In this document: one piece after another, positions 63,413-64,000 of the stretch
Position numbering within the stretch: position 1 is the stretch's first letter
How the letters are laid out: each line of letters opens with the position of its first letter
Source: Bacillus ndiopicus
GTDB taxonomy: Bacteria > Bacillota > Bacilli > Bacillales_A > Planococcaceae
Assembly: GCF_000612805.1 (NCBI RefSeq)
Contig: NZ_HG964408.1
Location: 124,001-188,000, forward strand
Reading direction: 5' to 3'
Length of the DNA: 64,000 nt
Program-made: the position numbers and the translations under genes
The notes under the pieces: generated by a model
Databases searched by the model: none
What the model saw: only the letters and a program-made list of their open reading frames with translations
What the model was told of the DNA's origin: nothing

Positions 63413-64000
63413 ATGAAAAAATCATTGCATCAAACTGTATTGAAGCTATTAGTTTGTCTATTAGTGGCGCAGGCTTTTTTTGGTAGCCTTCCAATGGAGG
63501 CGGCTTCTGTACTAACAGTGGAATTACAAACAAATGGGCAGCCTTACTATGAAGAAGAAGTTGCAACAGATCCAGTGACTATTTATGTTACTGTTAGTAC
63601 TTCAGACAGTGCCAATGTGCAAATTTCACAGGATTTAGGTGCATCATGGCAGCCATTTGATCGCAATTTACCACTGATACTAGAGGAAGTAGGAACGCAT
63701 TATATATGGCTACGAATTGAGGGGCAAGAAGAGGTGGAAAAGCGACAGGTTCGTATCGCTCCATCCCCAAAGGCATTGGCAGCACTAGCTACTGTGGTTG
63801 TTTATGTGGATGCAGATGCAAGTGGAAATAATGATGGATCGAGCTGGGCAAATGCCTTCACAGATCTACAGAGTGCTTTAGCATCAACTGTAGGGGGTGA
63901 AGAAATTTGGATTGCTGAAGGGATATATAAACCAACAGCAGGTGTAGATCGCGGAATTTCTTTTAAAATGAAAGATAATGTAGCTATTTATGGTGGATTT
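63413..64000 (+). CDS. secreted beta-helix-like surface protein, N-terminal part (runs off window)
   Basis: 196 codons to the window edge with no stop. A signal peptide (KKSLHQTVLKLLVCLLVAQAFFGSLPMEA) is followed by a beta-sandwich-like domain of about 100 residues (VTIYVTVSTSDSANVQISQDLGASWQPF). Then VVYVDADASGNNDGSSWANAF, EEIWIAEGIYKPTAG and MKDNVAIYGGF follow, a pattern typical of right-handed parallel beta-helix adhesins and polymorphic surface proteins. AGGAGGAAGAGG precedes the ATG. It shares its promoter module with the SLH protein gene. Confidence 0.75.
   Translation, partial: MKKSLHQTVLKLLVCLLVAQAFFGSLPMEAASVLTVELQTNGQPYYEEEVATDPVTIYVTVSTSDSANVQISQDLGASWQPFDRNLPLILEEVGTHYIWLRIEGQEEVEKRQVRIAPSPKALAALATVVVYVDADASGNNDGSSWANAFTDLQSALASTVGGEEIWIAEGIYKPTAGVDRGISFKMKDNVAIYGGF

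Overview
This window is a stretch of low-GC Firmicutes chromosome. It reads as an endospore former of the Bacillales, most like Lysinibacillus, Solibacillus and relatives in the Planococcaceae/Caryophanaceae; that genus-level guess is inference. The support is the SigK, GPR, SpoIIP and YqzM genes, strong Shine-Dalgarno sequences, a T-box upstream of alaS, frequent TTG/GTG starts, and two long blocks in the Bacillus subtilis yrv-yrr and yqe-comE gene order. No tRNA, rRNA, CRISPR array, transposase or phage gene was seen.

Layout. 1-7.1 kb: the 5' part of a LytH-like peptidoglycan peptidase gene (minus strand), then a four-gene, overlapping plus-strand operon that looks like a surface polysaccharide machine: degenerate GGDEF plus pseudo-receiver protein, membrane HEAT protein, GT2 glycosyltransferase, membrane-anchored glycosidase-like protein. 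7.3-16.2 kb: accessory and metabolic genes, namely an NADPH:FMN oxidoreductase-like protein, an MFS exporter, a TetR/SwrC-type RND pair with an operator inside the RND promoter, a cytoplasmic cysteine-ladder LRR protein, and a dihydrolipoyl dehydrogenase. 16.4-17.0 kb: a tiny secreted peptide gene divergent from a small membrane protein gene. 17.1-40.2 kb: housekeeping block rarA, cymR, cysteine desulfurase, mnmA, TPR protein, (inserted DksA-like, small unknown and eukaryotic-type HisA genes), recD2, T-box-alaS, ireB, ruvX, DUF1292 genes, mltG, trmR, trhP1, trhP2, udk, greA, yrrS, mtnN. 40.3-42.9 kb: a 28-aa membrane peptide, an uninterrupted sigK, and pssA divergent from psd. 42.9-55.8 kb: yqeG, yqeH, aroE, yhbY, nadD, yqeK, rsfS, yqeM, comEA, comEB, comEC, yqzM, holA, rpsT, gpr, spoIIP.

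55.8-64.0 kb is an accessory island placed directly after spoIIP, where B. subtilis has yqxA-lepA. It holds a RelA/SpoT-like protein with an intact hydrolase but apparently dead synthetase, a 7TM-type histidine kinase, a response regulator with a SARP/BTAD-type output domain, and two large exported proteins (LRR/InlB-repeat/SLH mosaic, and a beta-helix-like protein cut by the window end). Both exported-protein genes are preceded by a nearly identical promoter module with two TTTCATT heptamers 11 bp apart and a -10-like hexamer 11 bp after the second. This fits direct control by the SARP-type regulator and is the best candidate for an undescribed system here.

Intergenic DNA carries several repeat families: a 21-bp tandem array after holA, palindromic elements ending in CTGAATCAAGATA upstream of mltG, greA and mtnN, and two families of terminator-like stems reused at different loci. 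Start sites below were chosen by Shine-Dalgarno position and often differ from the longest open frame.
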